From: Dugong dugon
Lineage: Eukaryota; Chordata; Mammalia; Sirenia; Dugongidae
Assembly (NCBI GenBank): GCA_030035585.1
Contig: CM057463.1
Location: 135,812,736 to 135,876,735 of the forward strand
Length of the DNA stretch: 64,000 nt
Reading direction: 5' to 3'
Below, one piece after another: positions 34,891 through 46,285 of this stretch; the stretch's first letter is position 1; each line of letters begins with the position of its first letter. The notes beneath the pieces were generated by a model. The model worked only from the letters and a program-made list of their open reading frames with translations, had not been told where the DNA came from and did not search any database. A program made the position numbers and the translations under genes.

Positions 34891-35353
34891 ACGTATCTGC
34901 TCTGGCAATACCTGGAAAACGGCACCTGGACTGATGTGTAGTCTGGCCAATTAATTCCTCATACTAGAAGAATTTATAAGCTAACTGTATCAGTTGTTTT
35001 TTAAAGAAAAGAAAAGAAAACACCTAAGAAAAAGACTGGATGAGAAATAGGTTAGCTGAAAAAGAATATTGACATTGTATAATTGATGAGAGTAGAAAGG
35101 GACCAATAGATTTAAGGACAGCGGTTGAATGGAATTTATTAAAAGCATCACTCTGAGGACTAAGGATATGTTATTGAGTAAAGTGTGTATGTTTCCTGCA
35201 GAGAAGGCATTCAACCTATGGTTTGGAAGATGGGGAAATAAATTCAGACCCTCAAATGACTAAAAAAAAAAGATAATCCTAGATTTTTTAAGTTAATGTT
35301 AGAGCCAAAGATCAGTTTGGTGATCCAGGTGATTACATGACTTCTATCCTGCC
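34891..35353. other. No gene or repeat recognised
   Basis: Short unassigned stretch between a MIR fragment and an LTR. A CACTCTGAGGACTAAGG fragment near 35149 resembles an RTE snippet but is too short to call. Confidence 0.4.
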
Positions 35354-35859
35354 TGTCTTGGTCATCTAGTGCTGCTATAATAGAAATACCTAAAGTGGAT
35401 GGCTTTAACGAAGAGAAGTTTGTTCTCTCACAGTCCAGTATGCTACAAGTCCAAATTCAGGGTATCAGCTCCAGGGGAACACTTTCCCTGTTGGCCCTGG
35501 AGGAAGGTCCATGTCATTAATCTTCCTTTGGTCTGGGAGCTTCTCTGCACAGGAACTTCAGGTCCAAAGGACACGCTCAGCTCCCAAAAGAGATTTCTTG
35601 TTGGTAAGAGGTTCCATGTGTCTCTGCTCACTTCTCTATTTTATATCTCAAAAGAGATTGGCTTAAGACACTATCTAATCTTGTAGGCCTCATCAGTATA
35701 ACTGTTGCTAATCCATCTTATTACCTCATAGTCACAGAGTTTACAAAACTTAAGGAAATCACATCAGATTACAGAATGGTATGCAACCATACAATACTGG
35801 GAATCATGATCCAGCCAAGTTGACAGATATTTTGGGGGGACACAGTTCAATCCATGACA
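35354..35859 (-). mobile_element. Solo LTR, MaLR-like family B
   Basis: TG...CA termini (TGTCTTGGTCATCTAGTGC; CAATCCATGACA) and an exact 5-bp TSD CTGCC (35349-35353 and 35860-35864). The architecture (GTGCTGCTATAATAGAAATACC near one end, TTTTGGGGGGACACAG near the other) parallels the complement of MST/THE1-type MaLR LTRs. No internal region is attached. Confidence 0.8.
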
Positions 35860-35864
35860 CTGCC

Positions 35865-36111
35865 CATAGTGGAAGCAATAACACAAGACCCATAGTACAT
35901 TCTTACAAAAATCTTTATCATTTGATACATAATTTGATTTTCAGAAATAGATAATTAATTTTTTTTTTTTAATTAAACGTGATGATTAAGGCAAAGAGCC
36001 AGGAATATGATACCCTTATCAATCACAAAAGGAAGAAAGAATTAAGAACATCAATTGACATTTAAGACCATTCAATAGTCTCTTGAGAAGTAGCTGCATT
36101 TTCAGACTGTC
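35865..36111. other. No gene or repeat recognised
   Basis: Short unassigned AT-rich stretch between an LTR and an AfroSINE. Confidence 0.4.
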
Positions 36112-36121
36112 TATAATCTCT

Positions 36122-36276
36122 AAGGGGCCCTGGTGGCCTAGTGGTTAAGAGGTCGGCTGCTAACCAAAAGGTTGGAAGTTTGAATCCACCAGCTGCTCCT
36201 TGGAAACCCTATGGGGTAGTTCCACTCTGTCCTATAGGGTCACTATAAGTTGGAATCGACTCAATGGCAACAGATT
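36122..36276 (+). mobile_element. AfroSINE, sense, short form
   Basis: Head GGGCCCTGGTGGCCTAGTGG, then GTCGGCTGCTAACCAAAAGG, TTTGAATCCACCAGC, tail GGAATCGACTCAATGGCAAC. The exact 10-bp repeat TATAATCTCT flanks it (36112-36121; 36277-36286). One of the best-preserved heads here. Confidence 0.95.
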
Positions 36277-36286
36277 TATAATCTCT

Positions 36287-36756
36287 GAACTCCACCGTGT
36301 TGAAGTTCAAAACCCATTTTTGAATATATACTTCAGATTATTACTAATAAAATTAGTTTAATTGACATAGGAAAATCTAACTGCTAATATATTCTACCTC
36401 TATTCCATGATCCTTTTTGAAAGTGTTAGTTTCCATACACAAATCTCCAATGGCTACAAATAAATCAACAGTATCACATGATTACATTACATTATCAACA
36501 AAAAGAACCCTGTTCACTTACAGGTCACAATTTATAGGGACTTTCACTCACCATAGGGACACTTTCAAAAATGTCAAGATACCATATCATGCTTTCATTT
36601 GCAGGGATGTATCTGGATAATTTTCAGTTTTCCACCAGGGGATGTCAGGTGGAGTGTATTGCTATCAGAGATGAAGAAAAATATATATATGGCATTTTCA
36701 TAAAGAAAACTACTAGATCCTTAGATCCAATGAGCAAAAAGTTTACTACAGATTGC
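36287..36756. other. No gene or repeat recognised
   Basis: No assignable element. Two overlapping short open frames have no domain. Confidence 0.4.
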
Positions 36757-37252
36757 TGTTGTTGTTAGGTGCCATCCAGTCAGTTAACACTCATAGTGAC
36801 CCTATGTACAAAACAATGAAACATTGTTTTGTCCTGCACCATCCTCACAATTGTTACTATGTTTGAACTCATTGTTGCAGCCACTTGGTCAACTCATCTC
36901 ATTGAGTGTCTTCCTCTTTTTTACTGACCCTCTACTTTACCAAGCATGTTGTCCTTCACCAGGTAGGGGTCCCTCCTGATAACATGTTCCAAGTATGTGA
37001 GATGAAGTCTCACCATCCTTGCTTCTAAGAGGCATTCTGGCTGTACTTCTTTCAAGACAGATTTGTTTTTTCTTCAGGCAGTCCATGGTATAGCTGATAT
37101 TTTTCACAAACACCATAACTCAAAGGCATTAATTTTTCTTCAGTCTTCCTTATTCATTGCCCAGCTTTTGCATGCATATAAGGCAATTGAAAATACCATG
37201 GCTCAGGTCAGGTGCATCTTAGTCCTCAAAGTGACATCTTTGCTTTGTTTTA
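36757..37252 (-). mobile_element. RTE LINE 3' end, antisense
   Basis: Begins with the (ACA)n complement GCTGTTGTTGTTAGGTGCC and continues to CCTCAAAGTGACATCTTTGC, the complement of the RTE C-terminal region and 3' UTR. 5'-truncated; no TSD recognised. Confidence 0.9.
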
Positions 37253-37345
37253 CAACTTGAAGAATGTAATCAATGTCACTGAACTGTACATGTAGAAACT
37301 GTTGAATTGGTGTATATTTTGCTGTGTGTATTCTCAACAACAACA
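37253..37345 (+). repeat. 3'-tail fragment shared with L1 spacer module
   Basis: GAATGTAATCAATGTCACTG, TGTACATGTAGAAAC and AATTGGTGTATATTTTGC match the spacer lying between the two 3'-terminal modules in the L1 copies at 18.5, 40 and 55 kb. Here it stands alone next to an RTE, so it has an independent origin. Confidence 0.65.
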
Positions 37346-38576
37346 AAATAAAATGGAAAAAATGCAATTGACATTCCTGAAATTCAGAATATATACAAAA
37401 ATTTAAAAAGTAATGGCAAAACAAAAAATTCTAAATATAATCATTCTTCCTGGGCCCCTACTTTAAAAATAAAAATATCTTGAGAAAAATATATAGTGGA
37501 CAGTAGTAAACACAATATCCCCATAAAAACACTGGTTGGTATCCTAAACACTTGAACTCACAAGGTGTCTGCTCTGAAATTAGGCAGAATCACAACCTGC
37601 TATGGTGACAAAACTCTTCAATAAGGAGCCTCAACTGTAAAATCACATTTGAATGGGGAAGTGAACTTTAATGGAACTTTCATAGCTTTCATGAACCTAT
37701 TGTGTTTATATGCACTTTGTGTGAAAATTTAATCCGAGATGCCTGAATAAAAGAACAGATAGAAACTTTATTTAAATTTAGAAAGAATATATTAACACAT
37801 CCTGAACTCAATAGAGCAATTTAAATGTTTTCCACCTTACATAAATTTTATTTAATGCTGTACTCTAGTTAGGAATTCTAAAATAGTAAAAACGCTAACT
37901 ATAAAACAAGTAACCCTACCTACGTTTCTCACTTGTATATAAGCATGAAAAAATGTTCTGGAATTATAGAATTTTCCAAAGTGTTATTCCAAAGACAAAT
38001 AAACTGCCATTACTGATTATTTTTTTAAAAGTCCAATCTCTCCTATGAAAGAAAAAAAAAAAAAAAAGATTCTGACAGAAAAGCAAGAGTTATCACTGAA
38101 AGCAAAGAAGAAAATAAGTTTTTAGCAATTTCTCAGTGCGTTTGCCACAGGCTTCTGGAGAAGCCTAGTTTTAAATGTCAGATTTCTCTTCAATTACTGT
38201 CATTGTGTATCCTCCTCTCCAATTTAGTTTCAGAAGTTAAACAAAAAGTCCTTTTGCTTTACCATTCTTGAAGTGACTCTTCTTTGTAACCTCATGATGA
38301 CAAAAAATATAAATTATTTTTCTCTTTCAAATTTTTCTTTTTTTCAGTGCATATTAGTAAATGATATAAGAGAAAACAATATATTTACTGAACTAAACAA
38401 GTACTAGAATAGTATTAGTCATTATTATTATAAATATTAATGCCTTGGAGGTTGATCTATAACACAGAAAGTCAAGAAACATAGTAGGGAATGGGACTTC
38501 TGGTAACAACAGAGAGCTAATTTGGGACCAACGCTCCTTTAAGCAAAAAATAGATTCTTTCTGTATAAAGTACATT
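37346..38576. other. AT-rich DNA, no gene recognised
   Basis: Poly-A/T runs (for example 38050-38066) but no gene or clear repeat. Confidence 0.45.
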
Positions 38577-38788
38577 GCTGCTGTTGTTAGTTACCATCAA
38601 GGCAATTCCAACTCATGGAAACCCCATGTGTAGAGAGGAGAATTGCTTTATATGGTTTTCAAGGTCGTGACCTTTCTGAAGCTGACAGGCAGGCCTGTCT
38701 TCGGAGGAGCCTCTGGGTGGCTAGTAGTTTACATTAATTTAGTCTGGTAGCCAAGCACTTACTCATTTGCACCACCTAGGCACTTACA
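38577..38788 (-). mobile_element. AfroSINE variant, antisense
   Basis: GCTGCTGTTGTTAGTTACC, CAACTCATGGAAACCCC, GGTTTTCAAGGTCGTGACC, GAGCCTCTGGGTGG, ending CACCACCTAGGCAC. Same variant as at 26099 and 32568. Confidence 0.8.
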
Positions 38789-38796
38789 TATAATTG

Positions 38797-39030
38797 TTGT
38801 TGTTGTGTACCATCGTGGGGATTCTGACTCATAATGACACTATATGACAGAGTAGAACTTCCTGATAGGGTTTCCTAGGCTGTAATTTTTACGGGAGCAA
38901 CAGGTCTTTTCTCCTGCTGAATGGTTGATGGATTCAAACTACCAACCTTTTGTCTAGCAGCTGAGGGCTTAAACCAACAAGCTTTCAGTTAGCAGCCAAG
39001 CATTTAACCACTGTGCCACCAAGGCTTCTC
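38797..39030 (-). mobile_element. AfroSINE with duplicated head segment, antisense
   Basis: Tail complement GTTGTTGTTGTGTACC, body, then two successive head-like blocks (CAACCTTTTGTCTAGCAGC and AAGCTTTCAGTTAGCAGCC), ending GCCACCAAGGC. The repeated block makes it longer than standard. Confidence 0.8.
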
Positions 39031-39229
39031 CATTATATACAGTACAAAACTATATTTAAAAGGAAATATTTGAAGCCACTAGAAAGTGACAACAAAAAGG
39101 CAGTGGCAGAAGCGATTTGACCATTGAAAGCAAGGAATGAAACAAAGTTAGAGTCACTATTATATGGTTTTTATCATGGGGGTACTCTATAGTCAAAGAT
39201 GTTCAGTGCAGTTTGAATTGAAGTCTCAA

Positions 39230-39868
39230 ATTTTAGCTTGTGATGTCAGAAGATACAGTTAGGAAACAGCCAGAGTGCACTGAATTTGAGAAAAGATGTC
39301 CCATAAAGGAAGGGGTTACAGCAGAGGTTCCAAAATGTGCCTATAAGCCCTGCCCAAATCCACAGATTAAAGCTGCACTATGCATGAACAACAGCAACAA
39401 CAAAAATCTACACAGGTCTCTGGATAAAGCCACAAAAGAAAGCTAAAAGAACTAAACAGTCATAACAGCTGCACAATGAATATTTTGTTTTCTTCTGTCA
39501 AATGAATACTTTATTTGACTGCTAGAGCAACATACTTGGAGAAAGAGAAGATAAGCAGAAAAAAATCAGACAGGCAAAGAAATATGGAAAGATAATCAAT
39601 GGTTAAGAGAAAATGCAAATGAGAGAAAATGAATCTAAAGAAAATTATGATCATGATATTTGACTAAATGAGGAATATGCTCATAGTAATGGAAAGTAAA
39701 AAACAAAATGCAATTTAGATTGAACTCTAGAACCAAAAAATAAAACACTTGAAATGAACATTTCACCAGATGGGCCTTTCACAGTTTCTGGAAAGGAGAA
39801 GACACTTAAAAATAGGGACACCTCTATTAAAATTATCCAATGTGAGTAACAGAGAGAAAAGAAAATCG
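39230..39868 (+). mobile_element. Old L1 5'-UTR/ORF1 fragment
   Basis: GATTGAACTCTAGAACC, CTTGAAATGAACATTTCACC, AGATGGGC and ATTATCCAATGTGAG resemble old L1M ORF1 coiled-coil coding DNA. The upstream part (CACTGAATTTGAGAAAAG, AACAACAGCAACAAC) fits the 5' UTR. Identity is low. It ends exactly where the large minus-strand L1 begins, and similar old L1 linker text resumes at 57255, so it may be the left half of the host element for the whole L1 pile. Confidence 0.55.
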
Positions 39869-41052
39869 TTTTTTTTTTTCTTTTTTTTTTTATATTTTAT
39901 TCTACTTCAGGTGAAGGCTTACAGAACAAATAGTTTCTCATGAAATAGTAGTACACATGTTATTTTATGACATTTCTTAACAACCCCACAAAATATTAAC
40001 CCTCTAACTTCTCAACCTTTTTTTTTCGGTGAAAATACACATAGCCAAAGATACACCATTTGAAAAATTTCTACATACACAGTTCAGTGACATTGACTGC
40101 ACTCTTCCAATTGTGCTGTTATTCTCACTTAAGATGAAGACTTACAGAACAAAATAGTTTCTCATTTAACAGTTACTAAAATGTTGCCCTATGACAATGG
40201 TTAACAATCTCACAACACATCAACAATATCCTTACTCAACCTTGGGTTTCCAATCACCAGCTTCCTTGTCCCTTTCTGCCTTCTGGCCCTTGTCACTGGA
40301 CTCCTGTACCTCGTTAGCCTCATTAGGTTTTACGAGGCTGTCCACTCCCAGGATGAACAGTGAACCTTGGAGGTAACTAAACCACTGAGCTAAAAGGGGG
40401 TCTGGGAGCCATACTCTCGAGGTTTCTCCAGTCACCTTTAGGCCAGTAAATCTGGTCTTTTTCTTATGACTTAAAATTATGCTCTACATCCTTCTCCAGC
40501 TCTGTCCAGAACTCTCTGTTGTGATCCTGGTCAGAGCAGTCAGTGGTGGTAGCCGGGCACCATCTAGCTGTACTGGACTCAGTCTGGTGAAGGCCTTGGT
40601 AGCTGTGGACAATTAGTCCTTCAGACTAATCTTTTCCTTGTATCCTGTTCCCTTCATTCTCCCTTGCTCCCAAAGGGATGAGACCAGTGGAGTATCTTAG
40701 ATGGCCGCTCACAGGCTTTTAAGACCCCAGACACTACTCTCCAAGGTAGAATGCAGAGCATTGTCTTTATAAGCTGTGTCATGCCAATTGAGCTAGATGT
40801 TCCCCGAGACCATGGTCCCCACAGCTCTCCGCCCAGCAATTCAGTCCCTCAGAGAGTTTGGATGTGTCTATGGGGCTTCCATGACCTTTCCTTGTACAGG
40901 TTGTGCTAGTTTCCCCTGTATTGTGTACTGTCTCACCCTTCACCCAAGATAACACTTATCTATTGCCTATTTAGTATTTCCCCCCCACCCCTCCCATCCC
41001 TGGTAACCAACAAAGATTGTTACAATTTGTGTGTGAACTTTTTCATGGGTTT
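39869..41052 (-). repeat. L1 3' UTR with duplicated 3' terminus and poly-A
   Basis: After the ORF2 stop come about 0.9 kb of 3' UTR, then two copies of the terminal module (about 40125-40230 and about 39892-40010 on the plus strand). Between them is a spacer containing AAAATACACATAGCC and CAGTTCAGTGACATTGAC. The outer T-run (antisense poly-A) begins at 39869. The arrangement is the same as in the insert at 18482-19109. Confidence 0.85.
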
Positions 41053-44000
41053 TTACAATAGAGGTCTCATACAATGTTTGTCCTTTTGTGATTGACTTAG
41101 TTCACTCAGCATAATGTCCTCCACTTTCATCCATGTTATGAGATGGTTCAGAGATTCATTGTTGTTCTTTCTCGTTGCATAGTACTCCACTGTGTGTATG
41201 TACCATAATTTGTTTGTCGATTCATCTATTGATGGGCATCTAGGTTGTTTCCATGGTTTTGCTATTGTGAACAATGCTGCCATGAACATAGGTGTGCATA
41301 TGTCTATTCGAGTGACGACTCTTATTTCTCTAGGATATATTCCTAGGAGTGGGATTGCTGGATAGAATGGTATGTCTATTTCTAGCTTTCTAAGGAAGCA
41401 CCATATCATTTTCCAAAATGGTTGTATCATTTTGCAATCCCACCAGCAATGCATAAGAGTTCCGATCTCCCTGCAGCCCCTCCAACATTTGTTATTTCCA
41501 CTGTTTTTGATTCATGCCAGTAATGCCAGGGTGAGATGGCATCTCATTGTGGTTTTCATTTGCATTTCTCTAAAGGCTAGTGATCGCCAGCATTTCCTCA
41601 TGTGTCTGTTGACCATTTGAATGTCTTCTTTGGTGAAGTGTCTGTTCCATACTTTGCCCATTTTTTGATAGGATTGTTTGTCTTTTTGTTGTAGAGGTAT
41701 TGTATTTCCTTGTAGATTATGGAGATTAGATCTTTGTCTGACTTGTACTGTCCAAAAATTTTTTCCCAGTCTATAGGTTCTCTTTTTACTCTTTTGGTGA
41801 AGTCTTTTGAAGAGCATAGGTGTTTGATTTTTAGAAGATCCCAGTTATCTAGCTTATCTGTTGGGTTTTGTGCGTTAATGGTTATGGTTTGTATCCTGTT
41901 AATGTCTTATATTAAGGACTGAAGTGTTGGTCCTATTTTTTCTTCTATGATCTTTATAGTTTTAGGCTTTATATTCAGGTCTTCGATCCATTTTGAAGTA
42001 GTTTTTCTATATGGTGTGAGGTATGGGTCCTGTTTCATTTTTTTGCAAATGGATATCCAGTTTTGTCAGCACCATTTGTTAAAAAGACTGTCTTTTCCCC
42101 ATTTGATGGTCTTTGGGCCCTTGTCGAAGATCAGGTGACCACGGGTGGATGGATTTACATCTGGGTTCTCAATTCTGTTCAATGTATCTGTCGTTGTACG
42201 AGTACCAGGCTGTTTTGACTACTGTAGCTGTATAGTAGGTTCTGAAGTCAGGTAGTGTGAGTCCTCCAACTCTATTCTTCTTCTTCAGTAGTGCTTTACT
42301 TATTCGGGGCTTCTTCCCTTTCCATATAAAGTTAATGATTAGTTTTTCCATCTCTTTGAAGAATGTTGTTAGTATTTGGATCGGGATTGCATTGTATTTG
42401 TAAATTGCTTTGGGTAGAATTGACATTTTCACAATGTTGTGTCTTCCTAACAATGAACATGGTATATGTTCCGATTTATGTAGATCCCTTTGGGTTTCAT
42501 GCAGTAGTGTTTTGTAGTTTTCTTTGTATAGGTCTTTTATATCCCTGGTCAGATTTATTCCTAAGTATTTTATCTTTGTAGGGGCTATTGAAAATGGTAT
42601 TGTTTTCCTGATTTCCTTTCCATTGTTCTCCTTACTGGTATATAGGAATCCAGCTGATTTTTGAATGTTATCTTGTACCCTGCTACTCTGCTGAATCTTT
42701 CTATTAGTTCCAGTAGATTTCTCGTGGAGTCTGTAGGGTTTTCTATGTATAGTATTATATCATCTAAAAACAGGGAGAGTTTAACTTCTTCATTACCAAT
42801 TTGGATGCCCTTTATTTCTTTTTCTTAACTTATTGCTGTAGCTAGAACTTCCAGCACAATGTTAAATAGGAGTGGTGATAAAGGGCATCCTTGTCTTGTT
42901 CCTGTTGTCAAGGGGAATGTTTTCAGCCTCTGTCCATTAAGAATGCTGTTGACTGTTGGTTTTACGTAGATGCCCTTTATTATGTTGAGAAATCTCCTTT
43001 CTTTACCTATTTTTTTGAGAATTTTTATCAGGAATGGGTGTTGGACTTTGTCAAATGCCTTTTCTGCACCAATTGAGATGATCATGTGATTCTTTTCTTT
43101 CTTTTATTTATGTGGTGGATTACTTTGATTGATTTTCTAATGTAGAACCATCCTTTCATACCTGGTATGAATCCTACTTGGTCGTGGTGTATTATTTTTT
43201 TGATATGATGCTGAATTCTATCGGCTAGTATTTTGTTCAGAAATTTTGCGTCTATATTCATGAGAGATATTGGTCTGTAATTTTCTTTTTTTGTGATTTC
43301 TTTGCCTGGTTTTGGTATCAGCATTATGCTGGCTTCATAGAATGAATTTGGAAGTGTTGCTTCCTCTTCTATGCTCTGAAATAGCTTCAGGAGTACTGGT
43401 AGAAGCTCTTTTGTAAATGTTTTGTAGAATTCTCCAGTGAAGCCATCTGGGCCGGGGCTTTTTTTTGGTTGGGATTTTTTAAATTACCTTTTAATCTCTT
43501 CTCTATTATGGGTCTGTTTAGATTTTCACCATCACTTTGTGGTGGTTTGGGTAGGCCGTGTCTTTGTAGAAATATATCCATTTCTTCTAGGTTTTCAAAT
43601 TTGTTGAAGTATATTTTTTTCATAATATTCTGTTATAATCCTTTTTATTTCAGTTGGGTCTGTTGTAATGGTCCCCATTTCATTTCTTACTTGGGTTATT
43701 TGTGTCCTCTCCTGTTTTACTTTTGTCAGTCTGGCCAGTGGTTTGTCGATTTTGTTGATTCCTTCAAAGAACCAACTTTGGGTTTTGTTGGTTCTTTCTA
43801 TTGTTTTTCTGTTCTCTATTTCATTTATTTCTGCTCTGATCTTTACTATTTCCTTTCTTCCCTTGGTTGTGGGCTTTTTTTGCTGTTCTCTTTCTATTTG
43901 TTTGAGTTATGTAGTTAATGTTTTGATTTTCTCCCTTTTTTTTTTGATATGTGCATCTATTGCAATAAATTGTCCTCTGAGGACCGCCTTTGCTGTGTCC

Positions 44001-44863
44001 CAAAGGTTATGGTATGATGTGTTTTCATTCTCATTTGATTCTAGGAATTTTTTGATTCCATCTCTGATTTCTTCTATTACCCACTGATGTGTAAGCAGGG
44101 TTTATTCAGTTTCCATGCAGTTGATTTTTTTTCCTTGCTCTTTCTAGTGTTAATTTCTACCTTGTTGGCATTGTGGTCAGAGAAGATCCTTTGAATTATC
44201 TCAACGTTTTGGATCTTGTTTAGGATTGCTCTGTGGCCTAAGATGTGGTCTATTCTGGAGAACGTTCCATGTGCATTCGAAATGAATGTGTATTTTTCAG
44301 CGGTTGGATGGAGTGTTTTATATAAGTCTATGAGGTCAAGTTGGTTGATTGTGCCCTTTAGGTCTTCTGTATCTTTGCTGAGTTTCTTCTTCATTGTTCT
44401 GTCCTTTACTGAGAGTGGTGTGTTGAAGTCTCCTACTATTATTGTGGAACTTTCAATTTCTCTTTCCAGTGTTGTTAGAGTTTGTTTTATGTATATTGGA
44501 GCCCTGTAATTGGGTGCGTACATGTTTATTATGGTTATGTCTTCATGATGGATCATCCCCTTAATCATTATATAGTGTCCTTCTTTGTCTTTTATGGTAG
44601 ATTTTGTTTTAATGTCTATTTTACCTGAGATTAGAATTACCAGTCCTGCTTTTTTTTTGGTATTTGTTAGCTTGATATATTTTTTTCCAACTTTTGACTT
44701 TTAATAAATTCACATCTTTGTTTTTAAGGTGTGTCTCTTGTAGACAGCAAATTGATGGATCCTGTTTTCTTATCCATTCTGCCACTCTCCGTCTCTTTAT
44801 GGGTGCATTGAGTCCATTTACATTCAGTGTAATTATTGATAGATGTGAGTTTGTTGCTGTCAT
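41053..44863 (-). pseudogene. L1 ORF2 (endonuclease/reverse transcriptase) pseudogene
   Basis: ORF2p nicks target DNA and copies L1 RNA. The start MTATNSHLSIITLNVNGLN (44863) begins the apurinic-type endonuclease, with N in NVNGLN and E in QETHL visible. Then come GDFNTPL and SRIDHILGH (44568-44077) and the RT with [25 protein letters not shown] (43085-42825) and the active site read as F-L-D-D (42759-42770) rather than F-A-D-D. The C-terminal part ends at a stop at 41053 ([14 protein letters not shown] region, 41454-41053). Overall span is about 1,270 codons, the usual length, with several frameshifts and stops (for example near 44600, 44077, 42830). Confidence 0.9.
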
Positions 44864-45291
44864 TTTGTAGTGCTTTTTTTTTATGGTGCTGAAGTTTTCT
44901 TTGTTCTTCTTACTCTCTTGTGCTGAGTTATTTTTCTTTGTGGATTTTGTTTTTTCATTTCTTTTGTTTTTGTAGGTTTTGTTTTTGCTGAGACTTTATG
45001 TTTTTTCGTCTTTATTTTTATGAGTTGTTTTGTTAACTTTCTTTGTGGTTACCATGAATTTTACCCTTATCATTCTAAGTTTGAAGCAGTCTACCATTAC
45101 TTGGTATCGCCTTGCCTTCCTCTCCATTAGAAGGTTCTATACCTATGCCGTTTGTTCCCTCTTTTATTGTTTTGATGTTGTTGTCATTTATTTATTAACT
45201 GCTCTGATTCCCTGTTGTATTTCTTTTGGTTTTGGATAGTCCTTGAGAATTAATTTCCTAGACTGTTATCTGGCTCATACGATCCTGCATC

Positions 45292-46285
45292 CTAGGTTCT
45301 GCCTGTGAGCTGAAGCTTTTTGTCCTCAGATCGAAGAACTCCCTTTAATAATTCTTGTAATTTTGGGTTGACTTTTACATATTCCCTTAATTTCCGTTTA
45401 TCTGAAAATGACCTAATTTCACCATGAAATTTGAACGAGAGTTTTGCAGGAGATATTATTCTTGGCTGACAATTTTTTTCTTTCAAAATTTTATATATGT
45501 CATCCCATTGCCTTCTTGCCTGTATGCTTTCTGCCGAATAATCTGAGCTTAGTCTTATTGTTTCTCCTCTGTATGTGACTTCTTGTTTTTCACGAGCTGC
45601 TCTCAGGATTCTTTGTTTGTCTTTAGTTTTGGTGAGTGTGAATATGATATGTCTTGGTGATTTTCTTTTGGGGTCTCTTCTATATGGGGTTCGTTGAGCT
45701 TCTTGGATGGCCAGCTTTTCATCTTTCATGATATTGGGAAAGTTTTCTGTCAGCAGTTCCTCAATGATCTGTGTTTTCAGTTTTCTCCCCCTGTTCTGGA
45801 GTTCCAATCACTCGTAAATTTTTGCTTTTGATTGTATCCCACGTAACTCTCAGGGTCTCTTCATTTTTCTTTGTTCCTTTTTCTGAGTTGTCCTGAAACA
45901 GAGTTGTATCCAAGTGTTTGTCTTCAATTCCACTAATCCTGTCTTCCACGGTATCAAATCTGCTTCTCAGCCCTTCTATGACATCATCCATTTCTGAAAT
46001 CTTGTTGTTTGTCTTTTGGATTTCTAATTGTTGTTTTTGTATAATTTCTAGTTGTGAATTTATTTTGGCATTTTGTTCCTGCACCATCTTCCTGAATTCT
46101 TCCAATTTTTTGTCTGTATTTTCAATGAATTTGTCTATTTTTTCCTCACGTTTGTCAGTTTTTTGCCTCAGTTCTTGGAGAATTCCGAGTATTAGAGCTA
46201 TGAATTCCCTATCAGGTAGTTCTAGTGCATTTTCTTCTGGAGCAGAGTCATCTGGTGTTTTATTTTGGAAGCCTACTGGAACCAT
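45292..46285 (-). pseudogene. L1 ORF1 (RNA-binding chaperone) pseudogene
   Basis: ORF1p normally trimerises and coats L1 RNA. The ATG at 46285 (MVPVGFQNK) opens a frame whose residues about 35-130 are a heptad-rich coiled coil (KIDKFIENTDKKLEEF...). A frameshift near 45780-45800 moves the reading into a second frame carrying the RRM-like and C-terminal domain (ENFPNIMKDEKLAIQEAQ, RRQWDDIYKILKEK, PAKLSFKFHGEIR), ending at 45292. Total length is about 331 codons, normal for mammalian ORF1. Apart from the frameshift and its neighbourhood it is well preserved, suggesting a fairly recent origin. Confidence 0.9.

Noticed and set aside
35149..35165. Short RTE-like snippet
   Set aside because: About 17 bases only, too short to separate from chance.
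36122..36200. tRNA-like sequence with A and B boxes
   Set aside because: It is the head of an AfroSINE, with the SINE body and tail attached and a TSD; not a tRNA gene.
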